NCBI GenBank assembly: GCA_003024175.1
Contig: MDYQ01000025.1
Span: 156,656-220,655, forward strand
Origin: Planoprotostelium fungivorum
Lineage: Eukaryota; Evosea; Variosea; Cavosteliida; Cavosteliaceae
Direction: 5' to 3'
DNA length: 64,000 bases
The notes beneath the pieces were generated by a model. It was not told the DNA's origin, ran no database searches, and was given only the letters and a program-made list of their open reading frames with translations. The translations under genes and the position numbers were made by a program. Positions 46,852-59,542 of the stretch are shown here, piece after piece. Each line of letters opens with the position of its first letter. Position 1 is the first letter of the stretch.

Positions 46852-47034
46852 ATATTGTAATTTGAATAGATGTTTGTGCATTATTGTGTTAATGAATTGA
46901 GTTTGGTTATCGATGTCCGATGATGACGCCAAAGATAGAGAAAGGAGTGTCTTAGAATGCACAGGAATCTATTTATACTCCGATACCATTCTTCCTTGAG
47001 AGGTAGATTTCACACATTGTTCAATCGTTCCATC

Positions 47035-47477
47035 TCACTTTCCTCTGATCTTGGCGCCGAGGGCTCGTTCCAGCTTGTTCATGATCTGTTGGCTGGGAAT
47101 GGCCTTTCCGGACTCGTACTCGTTAACGACTTGTGGCTTTTCGTTGATCTTCTAAAAAATGCCACGTGAGTATGACGTGTCATCGAAATTCAACTCACCG
47201 TAGCTAATTCCTTCTGAGTCCAGCCCTTGGCGACTCTGGCCTGTTGGAGCTTCTGTGATACTGAGAGGGACACTCTAGTCACGTGCAGTTCTTCCGTCTC
47301 ATTCTCGAGCTTAGCGGCATTAGCAGGCCCACCAGCCTTGTTGGTACCAGCATTGTACTTCTTAACGGTCTCGATGGCCACTCCCTGTTGAGCAGCCGCT
47401 CTCAGCGCCTCTTCGTTCGTCTTGGGCTTATCGGTCTTCTTGCCGATAACAACTGGATCCCATTGGTTGGCCATCAT
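47035..47477 (-). CDS. MBF1: multiprotein bridging factor 1 (EDF1)
   Basis: MBF1 is a conserved coactivator that bridges TBP and bZIP factors, and is also known to act on stalled or collided ribosomes. From the ATG at 47477: [18 protein letters not shown] (the N-terminal MBF1 domain); [13 protein letters not shown]; then the XRE-type helix-turn-helix, [18 protein letters not shown], and after an intron [20 protein letters not shown], ending in [12 protein letters not shown]. Length and domain order are typical. A second ATG directly follows the first (MM). It is divergent from the HUWE1 gene across about 520 bp. Confidence 0.96.
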
Positions 47478-47999
47478 CTTTGAATGTGTGTCTGTGTTTG
47501 TGTTTGATCGGTGGCGAGTTCGTTCTGCTTTGTCACGCAGAGAATTTTATGTTCTTTGTTTGTTGAATTTCAACGAGATTCACCGAATGACGCTTCATTC
47601 TTCGCCGAAAAAGGAAGAAAAAACTGGAATATTGTGTGAACAACCTCCACCTATCTTCACGAGTATAGAGCTAGAGCACCTGCACAAGTCACTGCGAAGA
47701 CACTCCTTCTCTGTGTTCGGATTGATTCTTCAAATAGATCTGTATCATATTGAGCTATATCAAAGACATCACTTAGAATAGTGAGACAGTTCACGGATGA
47801 CTGCTATCACAGCAATTGTGCCAGAAAAGATGGATTTAATTGTACATTTATTTAAGGTGTTGAGTTTTCGAGGAAAGTTGTACTGACGTCGTCACCTTTG
47901 CGCTGCAAAACAACCGAACCAACCCATTTTTCCATCAACCAAAGAAACAGCGCCAAACTGGAGATCGTCGGCGCAGACACGTTCACGTTACCCACGAAC
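47478..47999. other. intergenic region, divergent promoter area
   Basis: This is about 520 bp between MBF1 and the HECT ligase start. A plus-strand open frame that begins inside the antisense of MBF1 (47422-47781) has no similarity. No RNA gene or repeat was seen. Confidence 0.5.
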
Positions 48000-50900
48000 A
48001 TGAAAAAGAAGAGAACGAAGGTGAATCGAAGGAGTTACATTTCACATTTCTTTTGATCCGTTTGATCTGACCTCTTTAGCCTTCTCCGTACCAAACCCTT
48101 CTTGATCAATTAAAGAAGATTAACGATGCAGTTGAACTAATTGAAAAGATGGCTCAGGAGATTAGCCTGATCACAAGGCGGAAGACGGTGAGTTCCTCTT
48201 CTGCCTTGTCCTCTACGTCTCATTCTGGACAAGGATACTCTCGATAACTGGAGGGAAATTCTCGTCAAGTTGATGGATCACATCCAATCATCGGTCGTCC
48301 CATTGGAAGTTACCAACAGAGATACACAAGACGAAAAGTCACCGCCACTCACAACTCTGGCTCCAGGGGTAACATTGGAGAGATTATCTTCAGCTATCGA
48401 TTGCATCACTTTCATTGTGACTCGTTGTGAGGAGCGCCACAATTTTCCCAACACGAAGGTAACTTTTTGATCTTTTCCACTAGTACGTTCGATGAACGTA
48501 GGAGCCATCGATATGAAATGATTGGGTGTGATTTATTGAGCGCAGCCTTTCAACGATGTACTTTCTCTCGCCATAGAAGATTCAAAATTGAGATTGGCCA
48601 CGCTCCATCTGATCTCCCGCCTGGTCAAGCGACCTCTCATCACCAGAAGGAACCAAGAGGAATTAGCTCTACACCCCGCCCTCCAATCCAGACTCTTCAC
48701 CATCGCTCAAGGATGGTCGGGGAGAGAGCTGGGCTTGGACATCATCACCTGCTGCAAGCCAAACGTAAGAAACTTGCTTTATTTCTAGTCTCATCTTCGC
48801 AGTTGCGAAGGACTATTCCCCTTCACCTGGAATATTTCGAGGCTGGAAAGGGAAAACAATGTCTGCACATCGAAGACATGTCTGTTTACAGTGAATCGAC
48901 GATGGAATGCTTCAATGTCATCAATGCCAAGTATGCCGTGCCGGGGAAATATCACTTCCCTCTCTTCCTGAGGATACTCTATTCGAAACAATTTCCCAAC
49001 GATCAAGGGAGAACAGATGTTCTTTTGGGTCGACTCACCGCTTTTCACATCATCTGTGAGTCATTTCGAGAATTTTCTCTCGTTCTTTGGATTCATTCTC
49101 ACCTTCTCAGCCCTCACCGCAAACGAGCCGAATATGAACATGATGTCATTGTTCACGAGGGGTGATCCAGAATTACTACCTGAACTTGTACAAGTCGTTT
49201 ACACAGAGGAGAACATACCTGACGTGAGTCTCTTCTCTTTTCTTTCTTCTTCCCCTCCTTCCTCTCTTCTCTTCTATCCTCTTCCTACATCTTCTGACTC
49301 TCATCAGTCCATACGAACCATCGCGTTCAAGATCTTCAAATCGATCACTTTGGACGATCAACGCCTCAACGCAGTGTATCACGCCTTAGGTTGTGGAATC
49401 TACCACGGCCCTCTCCCCTCTCTCGTCAGAAGAATCGCCGCCGCTTACATGAGTCCGTCCCTCATCATCATTTCCACTCTGACCGAAACAGGTGACACCG
49501 ACGATGGTCTCATGTCCGAGAAGACCGTCTCTGCCCTCTTCTCTCTCTTAGTCTCCATCGCTTCCACTCAGTCTGGCTCGCCCCGAATCGTCTCTTACCT
49601 CCTCCCTCTCATCTCGCATCAAGTGAAGAACCCATCACCGGTCAAATCGACGATATTGAGGAAGAGCATCGAAGTCATCGACACTCACATCTACTACGAT
49701 GAGCAGGGTGCATTCCAAGAGAACTTTCGAGAATTGGGAGGAGTGGATGCGCTGCTGAGTCGTCTCGTGAAGGAAACCATTGGGTCAGTAGAGAACGACT
49801 CCAGCAAGATGGAAGAAGATTCGACAGGTGATAGAAGTGCATTGTGCATTGATATCTGACGTGGAGTAGAGCTACCAACTCTGACCAAGGAGAAGAAGGG
49901 TCTCGTGAAGGCCCTCATGTTAGCTGTCTCTCCCTGCCTCGTCGGTCAATTGAACTCTGTCATCGAGGGAGGTCTGGCCGACGTCTTGATCTACATCTTC
50001 AAGCATCCTCAGTACTACGGTGGCTCCATTTTCTCCGCAGGTGAGTCCATCTACAACGACATCCTTCCCACCTTCTCAGCCGCCGGAGCCCTCGCCACCA
50101 TCATCAACAACGAACCCACGAGTTTCACCGCTCTATTCAACAAGGGTGTTCCTCAGGCTTACCTGGAGGCCATCTCGAGAGACTTTTATCCTTCTTCGAA
50201 GACGGTCGATTCACTCATCAACACGGTATCCACCATCTGCCTCAACGCCGAGGGAAGATCACAGATCCAAAAGTTGAACTTTTTCGACAAGGTGTTCGCC
50301 ACGTTTGCCGACGAGAGGCACGTGGAGGCCATACAATCTTCTTCTCTCAGGCTGGGTCAGTCCATGGAAGAATTCATTCGACACTATCCAGAGTTCAAGC
50401 CCATCGTCATCGGCTGCATCATCAAGGTGATGAAGGGTCTCGTCGAGAAGGGAAGGGCGGCAGAATCTACGAAACAACTCTGGAGCTTCGTTGATAACAT
50501 CCTCAAGGTGACTCTTTTCTCTATTTCTACTGAATCGTAGATATTGATTCCTACCAGTTTCTACAACACCTTCTCGCTTCTGATCACGCCGAGGCGTTCA
50601 ACAAAGAAGGAGGCCTGGAGCTACTGACGGACATATTCAATCTATCGGGCATCCCCGTGGAGCAGATGAAGGAGATCAACTACCTCCTCCAGATCCTCTT
50701 CCTCCAGGCCCCCTCCGTCTCCAAAGTCTTCGTCTCCAACATCAACCATCAGTTTAACCAGCTCGACTCCCTCTCCCAGTGGAGAAAGGGCTGTCAGATC
50801 ATAGAAGACATGGAGTCCACGAAATCTGTCAAGGAGATCTGCAACAAGATCCACTCCCTCGTATCTACCCTCGGCTCGCTCGTCAGGGACCGATCACACC

Positions 50901-53900
50901 ACGAGCCAGACATCTTCAATGAATGGGGGACGGAAGAAGGTATACGGGGGAGGTACTCTCTGGGGCAGCTGCAGAGGTGCATCCTGTGGAACATGAGTCG
51001 AACCTCTTTGAAGAAGGAATCGAGCAAGGCGGAAGAGAAAGAGACGACGGCGACCATTCCGCCCGTGACGACGAGTCACAGCATGGATGACCCCCCGGCC
51101 GCTCCCGCCCCTCCCCCAGCCTCTCAACCCGAGAACAAGCGTACGAGTACGGAGGAATTGGCTCTCAGCCTCATATCGGGCATTCACGCCTTAGCGAAAG
51201 GTTTGTCACGGTACATGTGGTTCATCAGTCGTCACGGGTCGGGCCGCAGCTCCGCTCACAGCAAGAAGAGGAAGACGGCGGAGAATCTCGATTCCCACCT
51301 GGGAAAGATCTTGGTGGAGCATCTGTCGTGGTCTCCCGTGGGCCCTCTATCGGTGAGAGAGAGATGTGCCTACCTGGCCAGCGTCATCGGCGAGGTCCGC
51401 TCCCTCATGTTCAACGGTGCGACGAGTTTTCATCGACTTCTCGCTGACGAATCACAGAGCGAGTGTCCCACGCCCACACCCTCCTCCTCTATTCCTTCCA
51501 TCACAACGGTGGAAGTGATACACTCTTCCATATCCTCGCCGATCTCGTTCAAACCTACCGAAAAGAAGGAAAGGTCCTCCCAGCAGAAGATCCCATCAGC
51601 TTAGCCCTCGTGGCCACCGGTAAGCTCATCCGTTGCATCGTCACGCACCGAATGGTCAACGCTTCCCTCGCCACCATGTACCTCCAAGGCCAGCCCTGCT
51701 ACGACACTCACAAGCCCTTCGATTCACAGGCACTCATCCAGTCCATCCACACGGTCAGCCTGAAGGCCCTCCTTCCCCTGTGGAATTCCGAAGAACTGAG
51801 AGACCTCCCGGCCAATTTCGTCTCCCAAGTGTCATCGTCCCTCGTTCAGATCATGCAGAGAGAAACCCCCGCCGGTACGTCCCACGTACCACCACCACCG
51901 CCGGCCCCTCCCGCCTTCACGCCGGACAACAATGTCGTGTCCGCCCTGACGGACATGGGCTTCACTCGTTCTCACGCCTTGACTGCCCTCGAGCACTTGG
52001 GCGTGAATGACTTGGCCGTGGCAGCGGATTACATGATCAACCACCCACAAGAAGAAGAGGGAATGCAAGATGCAGAGGATCCAGAGCTCGTCATGGCACT
52101 GCAGATGTCGCTGGGAAACAACACACCCGTGGCAAACGTGGTCCCACCGGTTGCAGTGGAGAACCACGATGGAGACTTGAAGAAGCTGAAGGAGTCGTTG
52201 AAGAACAGTCTGATCAAGAGCCTGCCTGACGTGGCCGACGGACAACAAGCTGCCGGGGAGTTGATCAAAAACTTTTGCTTCAACAACCGAGAGGAGGGCG
52301 TGTCCGTTGCCAAGGAGATGGTCACCAAGGCAGTGGAGGCCCTGCGGTCAAAGGAAGCGAAGCCGGAGAGGCTGTCTTACTTCTGCGAGATCATCGATCA
52401 GATCTTACGCACGGGTACGCGCGAGGCCCGCGAGGTGGTCAGTCAGTCCGCCCTCCCCTCCTGCATCATCGATCGCATCTACAACGACCCGAAGACGGAG
52501 AACTACTGGGAAGCCGGTATCAAAGTCTTGGAGTATCTGTCCCAGATTCCCACCGACATCGATCCACCCTCCCACGAGAAAGAAGTATTGGACAGCATGC
52601 TGAACGTGTCCGATCAGATGTCCGCCGTTCGCCTGTGCCTCAAGCTGATGGAAGATCCAAAATCTACCCCACGAGTTCTCCTCCTCACATCTCGCCTGAC
52701 GAGATACCACGAGGCGGCCAGTGCTTTCGTGAGCGAGGGAGGCCTGACCAAGCTGCTCAACCGAGAGGCCGTCCTGGGCCCGGTGGACTTTGCGATTCTC
52801 CATCACGTCATGGAGGACGAGGCGACGCTCCGCACTTGCATGGAGAATGAGATCCGCAACGTGGTGCCCACGAAGAACAAGCTGAGGAGTCTCTTGGCCG
52901 CGACGGCGGCCGTACTGCACCGTAACCCCAAGATGTACGTACAAGTTGCCACGGAGATACTCAGATCATCAAACGACGTACTCACTACCGTCCCCCCCGG
53001 GCAGAATGAGACCCAGATGGACACGACGGCGACCCAGACGGCACCGTCTACAACGACCGCTCCCTCCACACAGGGTACACCCTCTCGCCAGAATAAGAAG
53101 ATCCCTCACCACTGGAAGACGATCACGAACGAATTGTTCAACATCTTGTCGTCTACAACGGAGACGAAGAAGATGAAAGAGAAGGCCATCGGCATCATCA
53201 CGGACCTCCTTCAGACCTTCCCCTCCTTCTCTCAGTTGGTCCTGAGAGGTCCTGATTCCAACTTTGACTTTGTACACCTCCTCTTGGACATCTTCTCTGG
53301 TGAGACACCACCGGCGGGCGTTGTAGAGAGGAAGACAGAGAATCAGTATCTCAAGGGAGCCCTCTCTGTTCTCTGCGGCCGAACGGAGGGAAGAAAGAAG
53401 GTCACCACGGAGATCGTCAGCCTGCTCAGAGAGAAGACGAAACAGCTGTCCCTGCGTCAGATCAAACCTTCCTCCGTACAGCTATTGGTCGACCTCACCT
53501 TCGGCCTCTTGACGTCACGTGCCTCGGCCGGAGTTACGTCGGAGTTGACTCGCATGATGATGGACCAGAACATCGGACAGGTCCTCGTGGGAGTCATCGG
53601 TGGGCTCGATCTCAACGATCCTGAGTCTGCAGATGTGGTCAACAGCGTTCTCAATCCGTTGGGACAGCTGTGTAAGTTACCGTACGACAGGAGACCGCTG
53701 CCTCAGATGGTGGAACCCGTTGGAGGTGAGAAAAAGGAGAGAAAAAGATTGACGGGTTGTAGAAGGGAGGGAGAGTGACTCGGAAGACATGGACGAAGAG
53801 CAGCCTCCCAGGGAAGCTTCCGACCGACCCGGCGTACCGACCGCCCGACGATCTACAACGGAAGTCGCGCCCGTCGACCGCGTGAGTACCGTACGTACGT

Positions 53901-56900
53901 AACACCCCTCACATCGTCCAGATGGCCGAGGACCAGACCGAACCCCCCGAAGAATTCCTCGAAGAGAACGCGAACCCTCCCGAGAGCGTCGTCTTTGGTG
54001 ATGCACCCAACCGAAACAACCCACCCGGCGTCTCCATCGTTGTAGAGGGAAGCGACGGTCCCGTCCGTCTCAGTGATCTCATCCCCGGCCTAGAGCAGCT
54101 CTTCCAAGTCGGAAATCCGAGCATGCAGAACTCAGCCATCGACATCATTCAGAATCTCATGGGAAGAGTGGAATCGGATCACAGTCTGACGGGCCTTCCC
54201 ATGAACCCAGGGAATCTCCGTGCATCTGCCGTCGGGCCGCTGAACGCGGCGAGGTGGATGGACGATGGAAAGAGACCCGGACACGAGGAGACGTCATTCG
54301 CCGGACAATTCGAGAAGCTACTGTCCCAGAGGATTCCCAAGAAGGAGGAGCAGGGGAAGCTGACCAAGGAGAAGACGACCGAGGCGAAGCCGACTCCACA
54401 GCCGGTGGCACCGTCTACAACGAGCCAGACTGCCACGCAGCCCGCCAATTCGACCGGAGGACTCCCCGGGCTCGATTTAGCCTCCATGATCTCCAATGCC
54501 TTCAGCGAGAGCTTGAGGCCTCCACAAGCACCAGGGTCGATGGACTTTGGCGGCACACCAGTTCGATCGACCAACCCCTTCTCCTTCTCGTTCGGACAGA
54601 CGACCCCACCCTTACCCTCCGTGTCGACGTCGACGTCGACGACCACCACCACTACCACACAGAGCATCCCGCCCGGTATCGATCCCGCCTTCTGGGAGGC
54701 CTTACCTGAGTCAGTCCGTGCGGAGTTGGTCTCACAGCAAGTGGGGTCCACCGCCCCTCCACCCCCCTCCAACGAGAACTCCCTCAACCCCGATTTCCTC
54801 GCCGCCCTCCCCGACGACATCCGAGCCGAAGTGTTGGAGCAAGAGCAGAGGGACAGAGAGAGAGCCACGAGGGAGAGAGAAGCTGAGAGTGCCGATGTAT
54901 CGAGGGCCCAGGACATGGACAACGCGTCGTTCCTCGCCACGCTTCCCCCGGAATTGAGGCAAGAGATCTTGATGACACAAGATGATGATTTCATCGCATC
55001 ACTACCTCCTCTCGTCCGCGCCGAGGCTTCCGCCCTGCGGGACAGATCGTACAACCGCAGGCTCCACCCCAGCGGCCTCTTGGGTCAGCTCGGTGGAGGT
55101 CTCCTGGGAAACCTGGGACACGCCGGGGGCCCACGGCCACCCGGCCCACCCGCCCCCGCCCCCGCCGGCAGGGCCGTACTGGAAGACCCAGAATCCATTC
55201 GAGTCCTCGGCAAGATCCTCCACCTCCAGAATGCCATCAACCGCAACCTGGTCAGCCGCCTCTTCCTCCACCTCTGCAATTTCGAGAGCACCCGTCAGGT
55301 CACTCTGGACATGCTGATGGAGAATCTGGTCAATCGAAGTGACAAGATGGAGATCGAATCTCAGATCCAGCCCGAGCAGATCGGCTCACGCTCCCTGACC
55401 AAAGACATCGAGCAGATCGAAGCCCTCACCCCTCCACAGAAGAACCTCCTGGGCTATCCCGCAGGTTTCTCCTTCACCTTCACCCTCGCCGGTCAGCAGT
55501 CCCACAACTTGACGGCGAGAAAAGTCCTCGATCTACTCACCTTCTTGGTCAAAAACAGCCCGAAGATATCAAACGAATTCGTCAACGGCGGGGCGAATCC
55601 AACACGCCTCGATCAACTCGTCCAACTCGTCAGCCAGCCGATGATCTTCAAGCATGCCACACAATTGGACTCGATATTGAACCTGGTGGTCAGTATCTTC
55701 AAGGGGGGTAGGACGTTGAGTACCATGGATGAATCTTCACGCCCTCCCGTTCCCATCATGCCTCCACAGAACATCTTGGGCTTGATCTCCTTGTACAATC
55801 TGCCCACCGTCACCGAGGCCGCATTCAAACATCTTAAGTACATTTTGGAACAACTGTCGACGCTGGAATCGAACCGAAGTCACGCCGTGGAAGGCCTCTC
55901 GTCGGGTGCAAAGGAAGCCGCGGAGGTTCTACAACACCAACTCGTGCAGCTGCGAGATCGTCTGGCCACTTCATCTCAACACCCCGCCGCCATTCTCGCC
56001 GAGTTGTCTTTCAACCACAAGACTGGACTACTTCGAAGAATGAGAACACTGTCTTCTATCCTCAACGCAAAGAAGGACACGGAAGACAAGAGCAACCGCA
56101 TGATCAACTTTATTCACTTGGAGAAACTGTGGGACAGCCTGGAGTCCATCATGAACGGATTAGACAGTGAAGAGAACATGGGCAACAGTGCGTCTCTGAC
56201 GTTGAGCCCGCTCCTGCCCATCATCGAGATCTTCTTCATCGCACACACCGAAGGCACCGTCGGCAACGCCAATCAAGTCAACAAGAACGAAGGCCCGGAG
56301 CACCAACGCTTCCTCACCTTCGCCGAAAAGTGAGTCCACCACCCCCACTTAAACCCTAAATCCCACGCAGGTACCGAAAATTCCTCAACGAGTTCATTCG
56401 ACAGAGTCCCAGCGTCTTGGAAGAATCCTTCGGTGCCCTCCTTACGACTCCCAACCTCCTTGACTTTGAAAACAAGAGATCTTACTTCCGCTCCCAACTC
56501 AATCGCGAGCGAACGGAAGACCGTGGAGAATCCATTCGGCTCCACGTGCAACGAGACCAAGTGATGACGTCATCCTTCTATCAGCTGCACAACCGAACTC
56601 CGGACGAGATGAAGGGAAAGCTCACCGTCGTATTTAACGGTGAAGAGGCAATCGACGCCGGTGGCGTGTCGAGAGAGTGGTACACGATATTGGCCAAGGA
56701 GATGTTCAACCCCAATTACTGTCTCTTCACGCCCACGGCCGACTCTGCCTTCCAGCCCAACAAGGACTCTGGCATCAATGTCGACCATCTAAAGTACTTC
56801 AAATTCGTCGGTCGGGTCATCGGTAAGGCACTCTACGACAACCAACTCTTGGACGCACACTTCACTCGCAGCTTCTACAAGCACATACTGGGTGCTCCCA

Positions 56901-57640
56901 TCACCTTCCAGGACATGGAAGCCATCGACCCGGAATACTACCGCAACCTCGCGTGGATATTAGACAACGACATCACCGATGTCTTAGACCTCACCTTCTC
57001 CTGCCAGACCGAAGAGTTTGGCGTGGTCCGCACCGACGATTTGAAACCCAACGGAAGGAATATAGCCGTTACGAACGACAACAAGAAGGAATACGTTCAT
57101 CTCATCACCCAGCACAAGATGACCACGGCCATCCGCCAGCAGATCGACAACTTTTTGGCGGGATTCCACGAGATCATCAAGCCCAACCTCGTTTCTATTT
57201 TTACCCCCGCCGAGCTGGAGCTTCTCGTCTCCGGGCTGCCCGACATAGACACGGAAGATCTGAGGAAGAACACAGAGTACAAGGGGTTCACCCAGCACTC
57301 TCCCGCCATCCAGTGGTTCTGGCAGGTTGTAAAGGAGATGAATCAGGAGGACAAGGCGCTGCTGCTGCAGTTTGTCACGGGGACGTCGAAGGTTCCCCTG
57401 GAAGGGTTCAAAGCGCTGCAGGGGATGAGTGGGCCAACCAAGTTTTCGATTCACAAGGATTACGAGACGCACAGACTGCCTTCGGCACACACATGGTGAG
57501 GACGATGAAGAGGACGATGGTGTCTGATGGAGGATAGTTTCAATCAGCTGGACTTGCCAGAGTATGCGACGTATGAGGAGATGAAGAAGAACTTGTACAT
57601 TGCCGTCAGAATGGGATCGGCTGGTTTCGGTTTCAAATAA
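48000..57640 (+). CDS. HUWE1: giant HECT E3 ubiquitin ligase, HUWE1/TOM1/UPL1 type
   Basis: This ligase transfers ubiquitin to many substrates in nucleus and cytosol. The start at 48000 gives MKKKRTK. The N-terminal armadillo-like DUF908/DUF913 regions follow (48070-51600; e.g. RTIAFKIFKSITLDDQRLNA). Next come a UBA domain (VVSALTDMGFTRSHALTALE, 51930-52050) and a UIM-like helix (DPELVMALQMSLGN, 52078-52120). A set of ubiquitin-binding UBM-like repeats follows (DPAFWEALPESVRAELV, NPDFLAALPDDIRAEVL, NASFLATLPPELRQEIL; 54680-54980), then a helical middle. The C-terminal HECT domain (56540-57640) has AIDAGGVSREWY and LPSAHT-C-FNQLDLPEY. The catalytic cysteine codon is split TG|T by the intron 57496-57537. 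The final residues are AGFGFK, with the stop overlapping AATAAA. Exons are long compared with the rest of the window. Confidence 0.93.
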
Positions 57641-57751
57641 ATTGTGATTTTAATATGTACAGATATATATTCACATATCATCTACAAAGTCGAGCTGGTT
57701 GAGTGACACACGATTACAAATGTTAATAATGCAATCTCGCAGGCATCATCA

Positions 57752-57823
57752 AGCGAAGTGGCGCAGTGGAAGCGTGTGGGGCTCATAACCCCAAGGTCGT
57801 AGGATCGAAACCTACCTTCGCTA
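57752..57823 (+). tRNA. tRNA-iMet-CAT: initiator tRNA-Met (anticodon CAT)
   Basis: The sequence folds as a full cloverleaf. A 7-bp acceptor stem AGCGAAG/CTTCGCT has the A1:U72 pair typical of eukaryotic initiators. The D-arm is GCGC/GCGT. The anticodon arm TGGGG-CTCATAA-CCCCA has consecutive G:C pairs. The T-arm GTAGG-ATCGAAA-CCTAC has A54 and A60 instead of the usual TTC loop. These identity features separate it from elongator tRNA-Met. No intron is present. A-box and B-box internal promoters are intact. It lies 111 bp after the HECT ligase stop. Confidence 0.96.
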
Positions 57824-57826
57824 TCC

Positions 57827-57831
57827 TTTTT
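57827..57831 (+). terminator. RNA polymerase III oligo-T terminator
   Basis: A run of five T on the coding strand begins four bases after the tRNA discriminator base, a standard Pol III stop for the initiator tRNA gene. Confidence 0.85.
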
Positions 57832-57919
57832 GTCCTAGCTGTATCTTATTCGAGCACGTGATTCTCTTTTGTTGCAAAATCATGCAAAGACGATGCCCGC
57901 GAAGCGTAACAAAAATGAT

Positions 57920-58311
57920 TTATTGTTGGTTTCTCCTTCTTTCCAGGTAGTCCTTGGCTGATCCATACATCAGCAGACTGGCAATGGCCAGCACGGCAGT
58001 GCCTGTGAAGATTAGGAGGCGTAAATGAGAATCGTATTTCACCTTGTAGGGCAACACGACTCCTCAATGCTTTGGTCATATCGCTTCTGCTGGTTGTTCC
58101 TGGGTCAGCAGTGACAAATCTGGACAGTCCGTATACGATGGCGGAGACTGCACCAATGGCCCCTGACATCGTCAGCACTCTCTATCGTTGTCGAATCATG
58201 GTCACCTAAACCGATGCCAGGGTTCTTGAAAGAGCTCTGGAGGAAAGATGGCTTGGCAATGACACTGTTCTCGGTGTCATCACCAAAGTCTTCGTTGTTT
58301 CTCTTCGACAT
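57920..58311 (-). CDS. HIG1-domain mitochondrial membrane protein
   Basis: This is a small protein with two hydrophobic segments. From the ATG at 58311: an acidic N-terminus (MSKRNNEDFGDDTENS), PSFLQSSFKNPGIGL, the first membrane segment (SGAIGAVSAIVYGLSRF), a loop with LRSRVALQG (the RxRx3Q element of the HIG1 family), and a second membrane segment (GTAVLAIASLLMYG) followed by KDYLERRRNQQ. This order matches HIG1 hypoxia-induced proteins, which associate with respiratory complexes III and IV in the inner mitochondrial membrane. Two short introns are removed. The UAA stop lies within AATAAA (minus strand, 57919-57924). Confidence 0.85.
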
Positions 58312-58776
58312 GTGTTCGCGTGTGTATATTTTCTTATGATCAATGATCGATGGTCGTTGCGCAACACGTGCTTTCCCAGCACTCTCAGAAATTTCTGAGT
58401 CTACAGGGCCGATGCCAGCAGCTCGGCGATAAGTTCGAAGCATCGGCCGCACGTTCTTTGCCGATGCCAGCACAAAGGTGGAGGAAGGGCTCTCTTCTGA
58501 GAACCTTCTGTGTCGAACGAGTCATTTTCGACCGACACATCAATAGGCGGAACAGCAAGAAGTTCAGAATTCGATGCATGAACAGGGTGAAGTCAGAGCG
58601 CACAAATATAGGTCACGTTCAGTTTTATTATTTCGTATCTGTGTTTCGGTACTTGGCGTAACGACTCTCTCATTCTCCGTGCTGAATTCGATTAATTTTT
58701 TTGTTTACACAGAGGTCACGAACACCACCCGATCTCGGTTACATGCTCTAACGATAACCAACACAATAAACACAAG
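58312..58776. other. intergenic region, divergent promoter area
   Basis: This is about 465 bp between the divergent HIG1 and GAF genes. Short open frames on both strands lack similarity. An AT-rich stretch is present near 58690-58710. No RNA gene was recognised. Confidence 0.5.
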
Positions 58777-59460
58777 ATGGCACAACCAGCTCCTTTACCA
58801 ACAGATGAGGAGCAACGGTTGCAAGGACTAAGAGATCTTGAGGTGAACACCGTTCGTTGTGCTTAGTTAACGCAGTCTCAGTTGTTGGACACATCACCTG
58901 AGAGAGTATTTGACGACATAACCGAGCTCACAAAGAAGGTCTTTGATGTCCCCATCGTCCTCATTTCACTCGTTGATGAGAATAGACAATGGTTTAAATC
59001 GTGCATCGGACTGTCCGTATCAGAAACTCGTGAGCTCATTTTGTTCGGATCAGCCACTCACATCACATGACAGCGCGAGAGTTGGCATTCTGTGCGTATG
59101 CAATCTTGGATCCAACAAAGATCTTCATCGTACCAGACACTCACAAAGATCCTCGGTTTGCAAATAATCCTCTCGTCACTGGAGATCCTTACATTCGTTT
59201 CTACGCAGGAGCACCTCTCAAGCTCGATTGTTCTGAATCGGGCCTGGGTACCCTCTGCATCATCGATAGAAAACCGAGGACTATCACACAGGCAGATGAA
59301 GAATATTTGAAGTCTTACGCGAGTTCAGTCGAATTGGTGAGGACGTGGGTGAATATCTCACGCTAATGAGATAATGCAGGCGATCGAGATGAGATTAGTT
59401 ATGAGACAATGTATGCAGGCGGCGGAAGAGATGGATGATGAGGAAGATGTCGAGATATAA
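58777..59460 (+). CDS. stand-alone GAF-domain protein, bacterial sensor type
   Basis: The start at 58777 gives MAQPAPLPTDEEQRLQGLRD. A complete GAF domain follows: LLDTSPERVFDDITELTKKV, VPIVLISLVDENRQWFKS, then across an intron SETPRELAFCAYAIL, VPDTHKDPRFANNPLVTG, IRFYAGAPL and LGTLCIIDRKPR. This consensus is that of the N-terminal GAF modules of bacterial sensor kinases and diguanylate cyclases. Here it is followed only by a short helical acidic tail (AIEMRLVMRQCMQAAEEMDD) and a stop at 59458-59460, with no output domain. Ligand and role are unknown. At least three introns show that it is a resident nuclear gene, not contamination. Confidence 0.85.
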
Positions 59461-59542
59461 ATCTGTACAGCCATTGAATTCATATACATCATCACATCGT
59501 CCATCATCATTCAGGAGATCAAAACGAAACTTTATCTGTGGT

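Noticed and set aside
54179-55054. Minus-strand open frame of 291 codons
   Set aside because: It lies inside the HUWE1 coding exon, whose plus-strand frame has clear UBM-like repeats. The minus-strand product has no similarity.
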